A stretch of 64,000 nucleotides of DNA from Leisingera daeponensis DSM 23529 (GTDB lineage: Bacteria; Pseudomonadota; Alphaproteobacteria; Rhodobacterales; Rhodobacteraceae): the NCBI RefSeq assembly GCF_000473145.1, contig NZ_KI421500.1, forward strand, positions 124,225-188,224, read 5' to 3'. How positions within the stretch are numbered: the stretch's first letter is position 1; every line of letters begins with the position of its first letter. Shown piece by piece: positions 54,189-63,070 of the stretch. The translations under genes were made by a program, and so were the position numbers. The notes beneath the pieces were generated by a model. That model was not told where the DNA came from and did not search any database. It worked only from the letters and a program-made list of their open reading frames with translations.

Positions 54189-54724
54189 CCAAGCTGTTTA
54201 TGCAGTTTCACAGCTTCGAGAAACGTCTCGAAAGCAGTGTGAACTGGTCGACAGGAAATTGGAGACCGCTTGTGACCAGACTCAATGGGTTTGGCAGCTT
54301 TGTCTATGACAAGGGGCAGGACATTTGGGACTATCATCAGGACCCCATGAAGGCGGATGGGGTTGTTTCCTTGGAAGTTTTTTTCTGTGATGAGGAAAAC
54401 CTGAAGCAGAACTCACCGCGCTCTCACCCGAAAGGTAAGCACTTCTGGCTGACGCCGCTTGGCGAAGATGGGTTCGAGTTTACCGTCAATTTGTGCACCT
54501 CTCGTGTGCCATGGTTCTTGGAAATGCTTAAAGACTGCGAAGCGGAGGGCAAGTTGCTGACGTCCGCCGCAGTCACGGAAGACGAGACAGCCGAGTTGCA
54601 AAGATCCGGGCGCTCCGTGTCTGAGGGGCGACTTTTGTTGCGTCCGTATCAGAAACGAATTCTGACCGGCGTGGAAACCGGCGCGCTGAATGAAGGTTCA
54701 ATTGGAGGAGGTGCCGATGGGTAA
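54185..54724 (+). CDS. orphan gene inserted between glyQ and glyS, unknown function
   Basis: A 179-aa protein from TTG at 54185, overlapping the glyQ stop (TTGA), with GGAGGG 8 bases upstream; an ATG at 54200 ([11 protein letters not shown]) is the alternative. The sequence is polar and aromatic, without signal peptide or helices. Local GC is low (45% over 54361-54420 by hand count, against about two thirds in glyQ), and it uses codons rare in its neighbours (TTT, TTG, GAA). Its end overlaps the next start (ATGGGTAA). No family recognised. Both overlaps show it is translated with the operon. Confidence 0.72.
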   Translation: MTKLFMQFHSFEKRLESSVNWSTGNWRPLVTRLNGFGSFVYDKGQDIWDYHQDPMKADGVVSLEVFFCDEENLKQNSPRSHPKGKHFWLTPLGEDGFEFTVNLCTSRVPWFLEMLKDCEAEGKLLTSAAVTEDETAELQRSGRSVSEGRLLLRPYQKRILTGVETGALNEGSIGGGADG

Positions 54725-55250
54725 GTTTCTGGCCCTGATCCTGATCATCTCCGGCCTCGCGGCCGGGGGGGCGATGTATTACCTGCAGGTCTATGGCTTC
54801 TATGATGAGGTGGCGCTTCAGCCGGGCCGCGATGTGGTGCTGGTGCCGCTGGATGGCGGCGAGGCGCAGCCGATTGCCTATTCGGATTTCGAGGCGATTG
54901 ACGCAGGCAGCTCCCCGATCCGCTACCGCGCCTGTTTCACCACAAAGGTGTCGCCGGATGAGCTGGCGCAGGTCTTCACCCTGTCCGACAAGGTCGAGCC
55001 GCGCAATGCGCCGGACTGGTTCGAGTGTTTCGACGCCGCTGCCATTGGCGCCAAGCTGGCGGATGGCTCGGCCAAGTCCTTCCTGTCGGTCAAGAACATC
55101 TCCTATGGTGTCGACCGCATTGTTGCCGTCACCGATGAGGGCCGCGGCTATGTTTGGCATGAACTGAACGACTGCGGCCAGAAAGCCTATGACGGCACCG
55201 TGGTGGGCGAAGAATGCCCGCCCCGGCCTGAGGCGGGCGGAAGCGAATGA
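54717..55250 (+). CDS. DUF6446 family membrane-anchored protein
   Basis: A 177-aa protein with one N-terminal helix (FLALILIISGLAAGGAMYYL) and a soluble domain with four Cys (RACFTT, WFECFD, NDCGQK, EECPP). This architecture is common beside glyS in Rhodobacterales, where it is annotated as DUF6446. The ATG at 54717 has a perfect GGAGGAGG 6-7 bases upstream, so it is preferred over 54690. It overlaps the previous stop and its own stop overlaps the next mini-ORF. Confidence 0.82.
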   Translation: MGKFLALILIISGLAAGGAMYYLQVYGFYDEVALQPGRDVVLVPLDGGEAQPIAYSDFEAIDAGSSPIRYRACFTTKVSPDELAQVFTLSDKVEPRNAPDWFECFDAAAIGAKLADGSAKSFLSVKNISYGVDRIVAVTDEGRGYVWHELNDCGQKAYDGTVVGEECPPRPEAGGSE

Positions 55251-55327
55251 TGAGCGCTCGCCGCAAGCCCGCCCTATTCAATTATACTGCTGCGCCCGCC
55301 CGCGCGGCCACGCCCGAGGATATCTGA
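55250..55327 (+). CDS. 25-codon ORF bridging to glyS
   Basis: ATG at 55250 overlaps the stop of the DUF6446 gene (TGATG) and its own TGA overlaps the glyS ATG (TGATG at 55325-55329). The peptide begins MSARRKPALFNYTAAPA, is basic and has no Gly codon, so a glycine-attenuation leader is unlikely. No separate ribosome site is visible. It may be a coupling device that carries ribosomes to glyS, or a small protein. Confidence 0.5.
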   Translation: MSARRKPALFNYTAAPARAATPEDI

Positions 55328-57426
55328 TGCCCGATCTGCTGATTGAACTGTTTTCCGAGGAAATCCCGGCCCGCATGCAGGCGCGTGCCGCCGAGGACCT
55401 AAAGAAGCGCGTGACCGATGGTCTGGTCGAGGCGGGTCTCACTTATGCCGGGGCCGCCGCGCTGTCGACGCCGCGCCGCCTGACCTTGGCCGTCGATGGC
55501 CTGCTGGCCGAAAGCCCCACCATCCGCGAAGAGCGTAAAGGGCCGAAAGTGGGCGCGCCTGACAAGGCGATCGAGGGTTTCCTGCGCGGCGCAGGCCTGA
55601 GCCGCGAGCAGCTGGAAGAGCGCGAGACCCCCAAGGGCGCGGTCTATTTCGCGATGATCGAAAAGCCGGGCCGCCCGGCGGCAGAGATCATTGCCGAAGT
55701 GCTGGAAGACACGATCCGCAACTTCCCCTGGCCCAAATCCATGCGCTGGGGCGCAGGCTCTTTGCGCTGGGTTCGTCCGCTGCATTCGATTCTGTGCATC
55801 CTGTCGGATGAAAACGGCACCTCGGTGGTGGACCTGGATATCGACGGCATCAAATCGGGCAACACCACCCGCGGCCACCGCTTCATGGCGCCGGATGCCT
55901 TCGCCGTCACCGGCTTTGACGACTACGCGGCCAAGCTGAAGCGCGCCTTTGTGGTGCTGGACGCCCGCGAGCGGGCCGAGGCGATCTGGCAGGAGGCTAC
56001 CAATCAGGCCTTTGCCAGCGGGCTGGATGTGGTTGAGGACAAGGGCCTGCTGGCCGAGGTCTCCGGTCTGGTCGAATGGCCGGTTGTGCTGATGGGCGCG
56101 ATTGACGCCGAATTCCTGGAACTGCCGCCGGAGGTGCTGCAGACCTCGATGAAGGAGCACCAGAAGTTCTTCTCGGTGAAGAACCCCAAGACGGGCCGGA
56201 TCGAGAAATTCATCACCGTCGCCAACCGCGAGACCGCGGACAATGGCGCCACCATCCTGGCGGGCAACCAGAAGGTGCTGTCGGCGCGTCTGGCGGATGC
56301 CAAGTTCTTCTGGGAGAACGACCTGCGCACGGCGAAGTCCGAAGCGGGCATGAGCGCCTGGGTGGAGAACCTCTCCAACGTGACCTTCCACAACAGGCTG
56401 GGCACCCAGGCCGCGCGCATCGACCGGATCGCCGCGCTGGCGCGCGAGATCGCTCCGGTGGTCGGCGCTGATGCGGATCTGGCCGAACAGGCGGCACGTG
56501 TGGCCAAGGCCGATCTCAGCTCCGAGATGGTCTATGAGTTCCCGGAGCTTCAGGGCCTGATGGGCCGCTACTACGCCGAGGCCGCGGGCCTGCCGCAGGC
56601 AGTGGCAAACGCCTGCGAGCAGCATTACTCGCCGCTGGGGCCGGGCGATGATGTGCCGTCGGAGCCGGTGTCGGTCGCCGTGGCGCTGGCCGACAAGCTG
56701 GACACGCTGACCGGCTTCTGGGCGATTGATGAAAAGCCCACCGGGTCGAAAGACCCCTACGCCCTGCGCCGCGCTGCGCTGGGGGTGATCCGGTTGGTGC
56801 TGGAAAACGATGTGCGGATGCCTCTCAATATGGTCTTCGGCAAAGCCGCTGAGATTACTGGCAAGCGTGAAGGTGCGTCAGGTGAAGCATTTGCTGACGT
56901 GAATGATTTGCGTGGCTTCTTCCACGACCGCCTCAAGGTCTTCCTGCGCGATCAGGGCATCCGCCATGATGTGATCGACGCCTGCATCGCCATGGACGGC
57001 AGCGACGACCTCACTCTGCTGGTGAAACGCGCCCGCGCCCTGGAGGATTTCCTGAAGACCGAGGATGGCGAGAACCTGCTGCAGGGCTTCAAGCGCGCCA
57101 ACAACATCCTCACCCAGGCCGAGGAAAAAGACGGCGTGGAATACTCCTTTGGCGCCGACCGCAAGTTTGCCGAGGACCCGGCGGAAAAAGCGCTGTTCGA
57201 CGCGCTGGAGGCAGGCGGGGCGGCGATCTCTCCGGCCATCGAGGCCGAAGATTTCGCGGCTGCCATGCGGGGCATGGCCGCCCTGCGCGCGCCGGTCGAT
57301 GCGTTCTTTGAGGCGGTGCAGGTGAACGCGGAGAACGAGGTGCTGCGCCGCAACCGCCTCAACCTCCTCAGCCAGATCCGCCAGGTCTGCGGCCAGGTGG
57401 CCGACCTCACCAAGGTGGAAGGCTGA
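55327..57426 (+). CDS. glyS: glycine--tRNA ligase beta subunit
   Basis: A 699-aa beta subunit, typical in length. Conserved text: LLIELFSEEIPARMQ at the start, KSMRWGAGSLRWVRPLHSI, LQTSMKEHQKFFSV and the anticodon-binding-like C-terminal domain. It binds the tRNA and completes the alpha2beta2 enzyme with GlyQ. An open frame reaches back to 55189, but the family start is at 55327. A strong terminator follows. Confidence 0.97.
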   Translation: MPDLLIELFSEEIPARMQARAAEDLKKRVTDGLVEAGLTYAGAAALSTPRRLTLAVDGLLAESPTIREERKGPKVGAPDKAIEGFLRGAGLSREQLEERETPKGAVYFAMIEKPGRPAAEIIAEVLEDTIRNFPWPKSMRWGAGSLRWVRPLHSILCILSDENGTSVVDLDIDGIKSGNTTRGHRFMAPDAFAVTGFDDYAAKLKRAFVVLDARERAEAIWQEATNQAFASGLDVVEDKGLLAEVSGLVEWPVVLMGAIDAEFLELPPEVLQTSMKEHQKFFSVKNPKTGRIEKFITVANRETADNGATILAGNQKVLSARLADAKFFWENDLRTAKSEAGMSAWVENLSNVTFHNRLGTQAARIDRIAALAREIAPVVGADADLAEQAARVAKADLSSEMVYEFPELQGLMGRYYAEAAGLPQAVANACEQHYSPLGPGDDVPSEPVSVAVALADKLDTLTGFWAIDEKPTGSKDPYALRRAALGVIRLVLENDVRMPLNMVFGKAAEITGKREGASGEAFADVNDLRGFFHDRLKVFLRDQGIRHDVIDACIAMDGSDDLTLLVKRARALEDFLKTEDGENLLQGFKRANNILTQAEEKDGVEYSFGADRKFAEDPAEKALFDALEAGGAAISPAIEAEDFAAAMRGMAALRAPVDAFFEAVQVNAENEVLRRNRLNLLSQIRQVCGQVADLTKVEG

Positions 57427-57440
57427 GAGAGCCGCCGGCT

Positions 57441-57464
57441 CTTTCATCTTTCCAAGAAATACTC
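57441..57464. repeat. dispersed motif downstream of glyS (inverted copy)
   Basis: CTTTCATCTTTCCAAGAAAT then ACTC, reading in reverse as GAGTATTTCTTGGAAAGATGAAAG. The same motif occurs at 44462-44483 and, in shorter form, at 3045-3061. It lies 14 bases after the glyS stop and just before the terminator. Confidence 0.75.
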
Positions 57465-57475
57465 GCCCCGCAGGG

Positions 57476-57507
57476 ACCGGCCTTTCCGCAAGGGAAGGCC
57501 GGTTTTT
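57476..57507 (+). terminator. terminator of the glyQ-glyS operon
   Basis: ACCGGCCTTTCC, loop GCAA, GGGAAGGCCGGT with one G-U pair and a T5 run at 57503-57507. It lies 49 bases after glyS. Confidence 0.93.
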
Positions 57508-57603
57508 CGTTTCCAGAGCGCTTTCGGCCTCCGCAGGCCGCTACAAGGCTCTTGCGCCATCGCCGCATCCCCTTATGGTGACTGGCAAAGGAGACGTGCT
57601 GCA

Positions 57604-60180
57604 GTGCAGAAAGATTTCGTACAGACCCCGCCGGCCTGCCTCATCAGCGCCACCGCGCCGATTGCCACCGCCACCCATGGCGGGCGGGCAAAATGCCTGC
57701 AGCGGCTGGTGCGGCTGGACCTGCCGGTGCCGCGCACGGTGGCGCTGTCCTTTGATGCGGTGCATGCCATCGCCGAAGGGCAGATGCCCGATCTGTCGGC
57801 AGTGCTGGGAGAGTTCGACCCGGAAGCGCTGCTGTGCGTGCGCCCCTCGTCCGAGGACCCGGACTGGGGCGGGCCCGGAGCAATCCTGAACATCGGCATG
57901 AACGATGCGCGCTATGTCGACCTGTGCGACACCTTGGGCCGGGAAGCGGCGGCGGCGCTGTATCTGCGGTTTGTGCAGTCCTACGCAGTGCATGTGGCGC
58001 GGCTGGACCCGGATGTGTTCGACGATGTCGAGGACGGCGGCCCGGATGCGCTGAGCGAGATCCTGCACGCCTATGAGGCGGAAACCGACGAGCCGTTCCC
58101 GCAGGACCCGGGCGAGCAACTGGCGGAAGTTCTGCGCTCGATGGCGCGGGCATGGGAGGGCACCTCGGCGCGGCTGTTGCGTCAGGCCAAGGGCGCGCCG
58201 GCCGATGCGGGCCTCGGGCTGGTGGTGCAGGAGATGATCCCCGGCGTGGGGCAGGGCGAGTGCGGCTCCGGTGTGCTGCAGCTGGTGAATTCCACCACCG
58301 GCCAGCCGCAACTGACCGGGCGCTACCTGAGCCAGAGCCAGGGCCGCGATGCGCTGGGGGCCGGGGCCGGGGCGCTGTATCTGGCCAAGGACGCCCGCGG
58401 GCTGTCGCTGGAGGAACTGGCGCCGGAAGCCTTTGCGGATCTCAAGGCCCACGCCGCGCTGATGCGCTGCAAGCTGCGCGAGGAGATGCAGCTGGAATTC
58501 GTCGTCGACAACGGCCGGGTGCATATCCTGGACGGGGTGCGGGTTGTGCGTTCAGCGCGGGCGGCGGTGCAGATTGCGGTGGCACTGGCGGAGGACGGCA
58601 TCATCCCGCAGCAAGAGGCGCTGATGCGGGTCGATGCGCATATCCTGAACGAGCTATTGCACCGCCAGGTGGCGCCCTATGCCAAGCGCGACGTGATCGG
58701 GCGCGGCATCGCCGCCAGCCCGGGCGCGGCCACCGGCAAGCTGGTGTTCACGGCCGCCGGGGCGCAGGCCAGTGCGGCACGCGGCGAGCCTTGCATCCTG
58801 GTGCGGCGGGAAACCTCGCCGGAGGATGTGCGCGGCATGCACGCCGCTGCCGGAGTGCTGACGGAGAAGGGCGGCATGACCAGCCATGCCGCGGTGATCG
58901 GCCGCGGGCTGGGGCTGCCCTGTATCGTCGGCGCGTCCAACATCAAGTTCCACACCAAGCTCAAGATGCTGCAGGCGGCGGATGGCCGGATGTTCAAGGC
59001 CGGCGACGTCATCACCATCGACGGCAGCAGCGGCCAGGTTCTGGCGGGCCAGCCGGAGATGCTGGAGGCGGCCGAGGACGGTGCGCTGCTGACCCTGCTG
59101 GCTTGGGCGGACGATGCCCGCGACATCGGAATCCGCGCCAACGCGGATACGCCGGAAGATGCTGAAACTGCGCGGAAATTCAACGCTCAAGGCATCGGTC
59201 TCTGCCGTACAGAGCACATGTTTTTCGATCCCGGCCGCCTGACGGTGATGCGGGAAATGATCTTTGCCGAAACCCCCTCTGGCCGGGCTGCGGTGCTGGA
59301 GCGCTTGCTGCCGATGCAGCGAAATGATTTCCGCGAGCTGTTCCGGATCATGGAGGGGATGCCGGTCTGCATCCGTCTTTTCGACCCGCCGCTGCATGAA
59401 TTCCTGCCCGCCACCAAATCCGGCCAGCGCGAGCTGTCGGAGGCTCTGGGCATTCCGGTCAGCGATGTGACGCGCCGGGTTGAGGAGATGGGCGAGTACA
59501 ACCCGATGCTGGGCCTGCGCGGCGTGCGGCTGGGCGTCACCGTGCCGGAAATCTACGACATGCAGGCGCGGGCGATCTTTGAGGCCACTTTGGAGGCCTC
59601 CAAATGGGGCGAGCCGGTGGTGCCGGAGATCATGATTCCGCTGGTCTCGGCCAAGCGCGAGGTGGAGCTGGTCAAAACCCGTATCGACGCGGTGGCCGCC
59701 GCGGTGAAGGCGGAGCGCGGCGAGGATTTCACCTACCGCCTGGGGGTGATGGTGGAAACGCCGCGGGCGGCGCTGCGCGCGGGGGAGATTTCACCGCACA
59801 CGGCGTTCCTGAGCTTTGGCACCAACGACCTGACCCAGATGACCTATGGCCTGTCGCGCGACGATGCGGGGCGGTTCATGTCGGTTTACGTGAACCAGGG
59901 CGTTTTCCCCGAAGATCCCTTCCACGTGCTGGACACCGACGGCGTGGGAGAGCTGCTGAAACTCGGCGTGCAGCGCGGCCGGGCGGAGAATCCGGACATC
60001 ACTCTGTCGATCTGCGGGGAGCATGGCGGCAACCCCGAATCGATTGCGTTTTGCCGGGATGCGGGCTTTGATTACGTTTCGTGCTCGCCGTATCGCGTGC
60101 CGGTTGCGCGTTTGGCCGCAGCCCAATTGGCAATTTCCAGCCAAACCGGCCAAGTCGCGCCAACCTACACAAAATATTAA
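57604..60180 (+). CDS. ppdK: PEP-utilising enzyme of the pyruvate phosphate dikinase family
   Basis: An 858-aa multidomain enzyme from a GTG start with GGAG upstream. Domains in order: an N-terminal ATP-grasp-like domain, the phosphohistidine swivel domain with the catalytic His in EKGGMTSHAAVIGRG (about residues 430-445), and the PEP/pyruvate TIM barrel with the active Cys in SICGEHGGN near the end. The barrel also has RTEHMFF and MLGLRGVRLG. The N-terminal nucleotide half is divergent: GGRAK replaces the usual GGKG(A/C), and the LQTR motif reads LDGVR. It is therefore a PPDK relative whose phosphoryl donor should be tested. Confidence 0.8.
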   Translation: MQKDFVQTPPACLISATAPIATATHGGRAKCLQRLVRLDLPVPRTVALSFDAVHAIAEGQMPDLSAVLGEFDPEALLCVRPSSEDPDWGGPGAILNIGMNDARYVDLCDTLGREAAAALYLRFVQSYAVHVARLDPDVFDDVEDGGPDALSEILHAYEAETDEPFPQDPGEQLAEVLRSMARAWEGTSARLLRQAKGAPADAGLGLVVQEMIPGVGQGECGSGVLQLVNSTTGQPQLTGRYLSQSQGRDALGAGAGALYLAKDARGLSLEELAPEAFADLKAHAALMRCKLREEMQLEFVVDNGRVHILDGVRVVRSARAAVQIAVALAEDGIIPQQEALMRVDAHILNELLHRQVAPYAKRDVIGRGIAASPGAATGKLVFTAAGAQASAARGEPCILVRRETSPEDVRGMHAAAGVLTEKGGMTSHAAVIGRGLGLPCIVGASNIKFHTKLKMLQAADGRMFKAGDVITIDGSSGQVLAGQPEMLEAAEDGALLTLLAWADDARDIGIRANADTPEDAETARKFNAQGIGLCRTEHMFFDPGRLTVMREMIFAETPSGRAAVLERLLPMQRNDFRELFRIMEGMPVCIRLFDPPLHEFLPATKSGQRELSEALGIPVSDVTRRVEEMGEYNPMLGLRGVRLGVTVPEIYDMQARAIFEATLEASKWGEPVVPEIMIPLVSAKREVELVKTRIDAVAAAVKAERGEDFTYRLGVMVETPRAALRAGEISPHTAFLSFGTNDLTQMTYGLSRDDAGRFMSVYVNQGVFPEDPFHVLDTDGVGELLKLGVQRGRAENPDITLSICGEHGGNPESIAFCRDAGFDYVSCSPYRVPVARLAAAQLAISSQTGQVAPTYTKY

Positions 60181-60201
60181 GAAAAATTGGGGCATTCAGC
60201 G

Positions 60202-60284
60202 GCCGCCGGCGTCAGGCCGGCGGCTCGTGTGTTTCCCGTACCGTGCGGCAGCCCCCCCAAAGCTGGACGTTTGGGGCCTTTTCC
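60202..60284 (+). terminator. tandem stem-loops after the PPDK-family gene
   Basis: GCCGCCGGC-GTCAG-GCCGGCGGC (60202-60224) is a 9-bp stem, and CCCCAAA...TTTGGGG (60255-60276) followed by CCTTTTCC is a second. Together they are a plausible double terminator; the following 65 bases lead to the next gene. Confidence 0.7.
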
Positions 60285-60350
60285 ATTAATGGATGCGACC
60301 GCATGTGCTGGGGAGACCGGGCACAAGCTGCTAGGACGGGGGAACCCTGA

Positions 60351-61004
60351 ATGAAATTGTTGACTATGTTTGCCGTGATGGCTGCCACCATCACGATGGG
60401 TAAGAGTGTTGCCGCCGAAACCGGCCTGGATGCGCTGATCGAGCGTGAACAGGCCAGTCTCAACGCGGTACCTGCGCGAAAGTTCAGCGGATTGTTTGGA
60501 TTCCGCGCAGATCCGCTCAATAGCCGAAAACCTCAGGCAAAAGTCGAATACAGCAAAGCGTGGCTGGATTCGCGGCCAAAAGCGACAGGCGGCGAGCAAT
60601 TTGCCTGCCTGGCGGAGGCGCTGTATTTCGAGGCCCGGGGCGAAACCGTGAAAGGCCAGTTTGCCGTTGCCGAGGTGATCCTGAACCGGGTCAAAAGCGC
60701 CCAGTTTCCCAACACGCTGTGCGGGGTGATCAAGCAGGGCACCGGGCGCAAGTACCAGTGCCAGTTCACTTACACCTGCGACGGCTACAAGGAAGTGATC
60801 AACGAAAAGAAGGCCTATCAGCGGGTGGCCAAGGTGGCGCGGGCGGCGCTGGACGGGCTGAAGACTGAGCTGACGGATGGCGCGACCTACTATCACACCA
60901 CCGCGGTGCGGCCGCGCTGGAGCCGGGTCTTCACAAGTACCGCGCGCATCGGTGTGCACGTGTTCTACCGCGATGACCGCTACCGGACCGCGCTGAGCAA
61001 CTGA
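60351..61004 (+). CDS. cell wall hydrolase, SleB-like
   Basis: A 217-aa secreted protein with a signal peptide (LLTMFAVMAATITMGKSVAA) and a hydrolase-2 (SleB) domain: CLAEALYFEARGETVKGQ with the catalytic Glu, AVAEVILNRV, and CQFTYTCDG, ending FYRDDRYR. Non-sporulating alphaproteobacteria use such enzymes in wall remodelling. It stands apart from the folate genes that follow. Confidence 0.88.
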   Translation: MKLLTMFAVMAATITMGKSVAAETGLDALIEREQASLNAVPARKFSGLFGFRADPLNSRKPQAKVEYSKAWLDSRPKATGGEQFACLAEALYFEARGETVKGQFAVAEVILNRVKSAQFPNTLCGVIKQGTGRKYQCQFTYTCDGYKEVINEKKAYQRVAKVARAALDGLKTELTDGATYYHTTAVRPRWSRVFTSTARIGVHVFYRDDRYRTALSN

Positions 61005-61132
61005 ACGCCTGAAGGCGGCATATCCGTGCCGCTTTCGGCTACTGGCATGGCGTTTGCGGGACTGTTATGAAGGCGCCGAAAGACTATTGTTGGGACCCAC
61101 ACCCGACACAGCCAGCCAAAGGCCCGTTTCCC

Positions 61133-62053
61133 ATGCCCTCTGAAATCCGCCTCGCCTTTGCGCACCCCTCCGAGCGTTCCGTGGCGACCGCCGCACCGGG
61201 TCCGCTGGACCGCATCTCCCTGCGGGACCACACCGTTGAGGTGGAGATCGGTGCCTTTCAGGCGGAGCGCGGCACCACCCAGCGGATCTGTTTCAACGTG
61301 GTGGTCGAAGTGGCGCCCTTGCCCAAGGACCTGGATGACGATGTCGACCGCATCCTGTCCTACGACAAGGTGACGGAGGCGATTGCGCATGAGCTGGCGG
61401 CCGAGCGTCTGAACCTGCTGGAAACCCTAGCCGAACGCGTGGCCGAGCGGATCCTCTTGGAGCATCAGGCGGTGCGCGCCTTTGTGCGGATCGAGAAGCT
61501 GGACCGCGGCCCCGGCGCGCTGGGTGTCGAGGTGGTGCGCTCCAAGGATCAGATCAGCCATCTGGTGAATGAGGAAGAGCGTCCGCATCCGCGTCTGATG
61601 TATCTCTCCAACGACGCTATCGACAGCGAGAACCTGACCGGCTGGATCGACCAGATGCAATGCCGGAAGCGGCCGCTGATCCTGTGCGTCGGCACCCATC
61701 CGCTGCCGGTGCCCTCGACAGGGCACAAATGGACCCAGAGGCGGATCGACCTTCTGGCGATTGAACAGAACGCCTGGCGGCTGGCAGCCAGGGACGAGCG
61801 CTGCGTTGTGGTGTCGACCCGCACCGAGCTGGACTGGGCGATGAAGAACGGCCAGATCTGCGTCTGGGCGCCCTCCAAGATCGTGCTGGACTCGGTGGAC
61901 GGGCCCTCGGCGCCGCCGTCGAATTCGGTGGCGCTGGCGGCCTGGTTTGCCGCCACGTTCAGGGCGGGTGAAATGATTGTGCTTGGCGGGAATTTACCTG
62001 ATAATCCCGGCGTCCCGTTGCGGGGCGTCAGCGTGGAGCAAGCACAACTGTGA
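61133..62053 (+). CDS. folB: dihydroneopterin aldolase with an extra C-terminal domain
   Basis: The first 125 residues are FolB (ISLRDHTVEVEIGAFQAERG, YDKVTEAIAHELA, FVRIEKLDRG with the catalytic Lys), which makes 6-hydroxymethyl-dihydropterin. A further 180 residues follow. Near their end VWAPSKIVLDS and PSNSVALAAWFAATFRAGEM recall the W...SDS-hAAWhA pattern of amino-acid-kinase-fold proteins; this is my reading and not certain. The total of 306 aa is over twice the usual FolB length (about 120). ATG at 61133. folP overlaps its stop (GTGA), so it is in a folate operon. Confidence 0.88.
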   Translation: MPSEIRLAFAHPSERSVATAAPGPLDRISLRDHTVEVEIGAFQAERGTTQRICFNVVVEVAPLPKDLDDDVDRILSYDKVTEAIAHELAAERLNLLETLAERVAERILLEHQAVRAFVRIEKLDRGPGALGVEVVRSKDQISHLVNEEERPHPRLMYLSNDAIDSENLTGWIDQMQCRKRPLILCVGTHPLPVPSTGHKWTQRRIDLLAIEQNAWRLAARDERCVVVSTRTELDWAMKNGQICVWAPSKIVLDSVDGPSAPPSNSVALAAWFAATFRAGEMIVLGGNLPDNPGVPLRGVSVEQAQL

Positions 62054-63045
62054 TATATTACCGGCCGTTGGTTCGACATGGCGAGGCGCGCCCCGAGGGC
62101 GCGGTCCCGCTGGCGGGCAGTGCCCTGTGGTTCACCGAGGTTGAGATCCTGAGCCGCGAGGCGCCGCCGCGGATTGCACCGGCCGGGCTGGTGCCCGAGA
62201 AGGAGCGCCGCCGCCTGAGCGCGCGGCGCGCTTCTATCGCCGGGCTGGACATGACCCAGCCGCAGATCATGGGCATTCTGAATGTGACCCCTGACAGCTT
62301 CTCCGACGGCGGCAAACATGCAGGCGTCGAGGCAGGCAAGGCCGCGGCGCTGCAGATGGTTGCCGACGGCGCGACGATCATTGACGTGGGCGGCGAGTCC
62401 ACCCGCCCAGGTTCCGCGGAAGTGGCTGAGGCCGAAGAAATCGCTCGCACCGCGCCGGTGATTGCGGCAATCCGTGCCGAAAGCCCGGTGCCTGTGTCCA
62501 TCGACACCCGCAAGGCCACAGTCGGGCTGGAAGCGCTGGAGGCGGGCGCCGATCTGCTGAACGATGTCTCGGGTTTCACCTTCGACCCCGCGCTGGCGCC
62601 GTTGGCGGCGCAGGCCAGCGTGCCGGTCTGCATCATGCATGCGCAGGGCGATCCCGCCACCATGCAGCAGGACCCGCAATACGACAACGTGCTGCTGGAC
62701 GTCTATGACTTCCTGGAGCAGCAGATCGACCGGTTGGAAGCCATCGGCGTAATCCGCGAGCAGATCGTGATCGACCCCGGCATCGGCTTTGGCAAGACGC
62801 AAGAGCATAATCTGACGCTCCTGCGCAATCTCAGCCTGTTTCACGGGCTTGGCTGCCCGATCCTGCTGGGCGTGTCCCGCAAGGGCTTTATCGGCAGGAT
62901 CGGCGAAGAGCCGCGCGCAGAGGCCCGTGCGCCGGGGTCCATTGCCGCTGGGCTTGCGGCGCTGGCGCAAGGCGTGCAATTTCTGCGGGTGCATGACGTG
63001 GCCGAGACGGTTCAGGCGCTGCGCCTCTGGCAGGCCGTCCGCTAA
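62050..63045 (+). CDS. folP: dihydropteroate synthase
   Basis: A 331-aa enzyme that joins the pterin product to p-aminobenzoate, the sulfonamide target. The DHPS domain begins near residue 75 with [16 protein letters not shown], then [31 protein letters not shown] and C-terminal [14 protein letters not shown]. An N-terminal extension of about 70 residues is unusual for the bacterial enzyme but occurs in this order. GTG start overlaps the folB stop. Confidence 0.95.
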   Translation: MIYYRPLVRHGEARPEGAVPLAGSALWFTEVEILSREAPPRIAPAGLVPEKERRRLSARRASIAGLDMTQPQIMGILNVTPDSFSDGGKHAGVEAGKAAALQMVADGATIIDVGGESTRPGSAEVAEAEEIARTAPVIAAIRAESPVPVSIDTRKATVGLEALEAGADLLNDVSGFTFDPALAPLAAQASVPVCIMHAQGDPATMQQDPQYDNVLLDVYDFLEQQIDRLEAIGVIREQIVIDPGIGFGKTQEHNLTLLRNLSLFHGLGCPILLGVSRKGFIGRIGEEPRAEARAPGSIAAGLAALAQGVQFLRVHDVAETVQALRLWQAVR

Positions 63046-63070
63046 GGCCTTATTGGGCAGGAAAACAATA

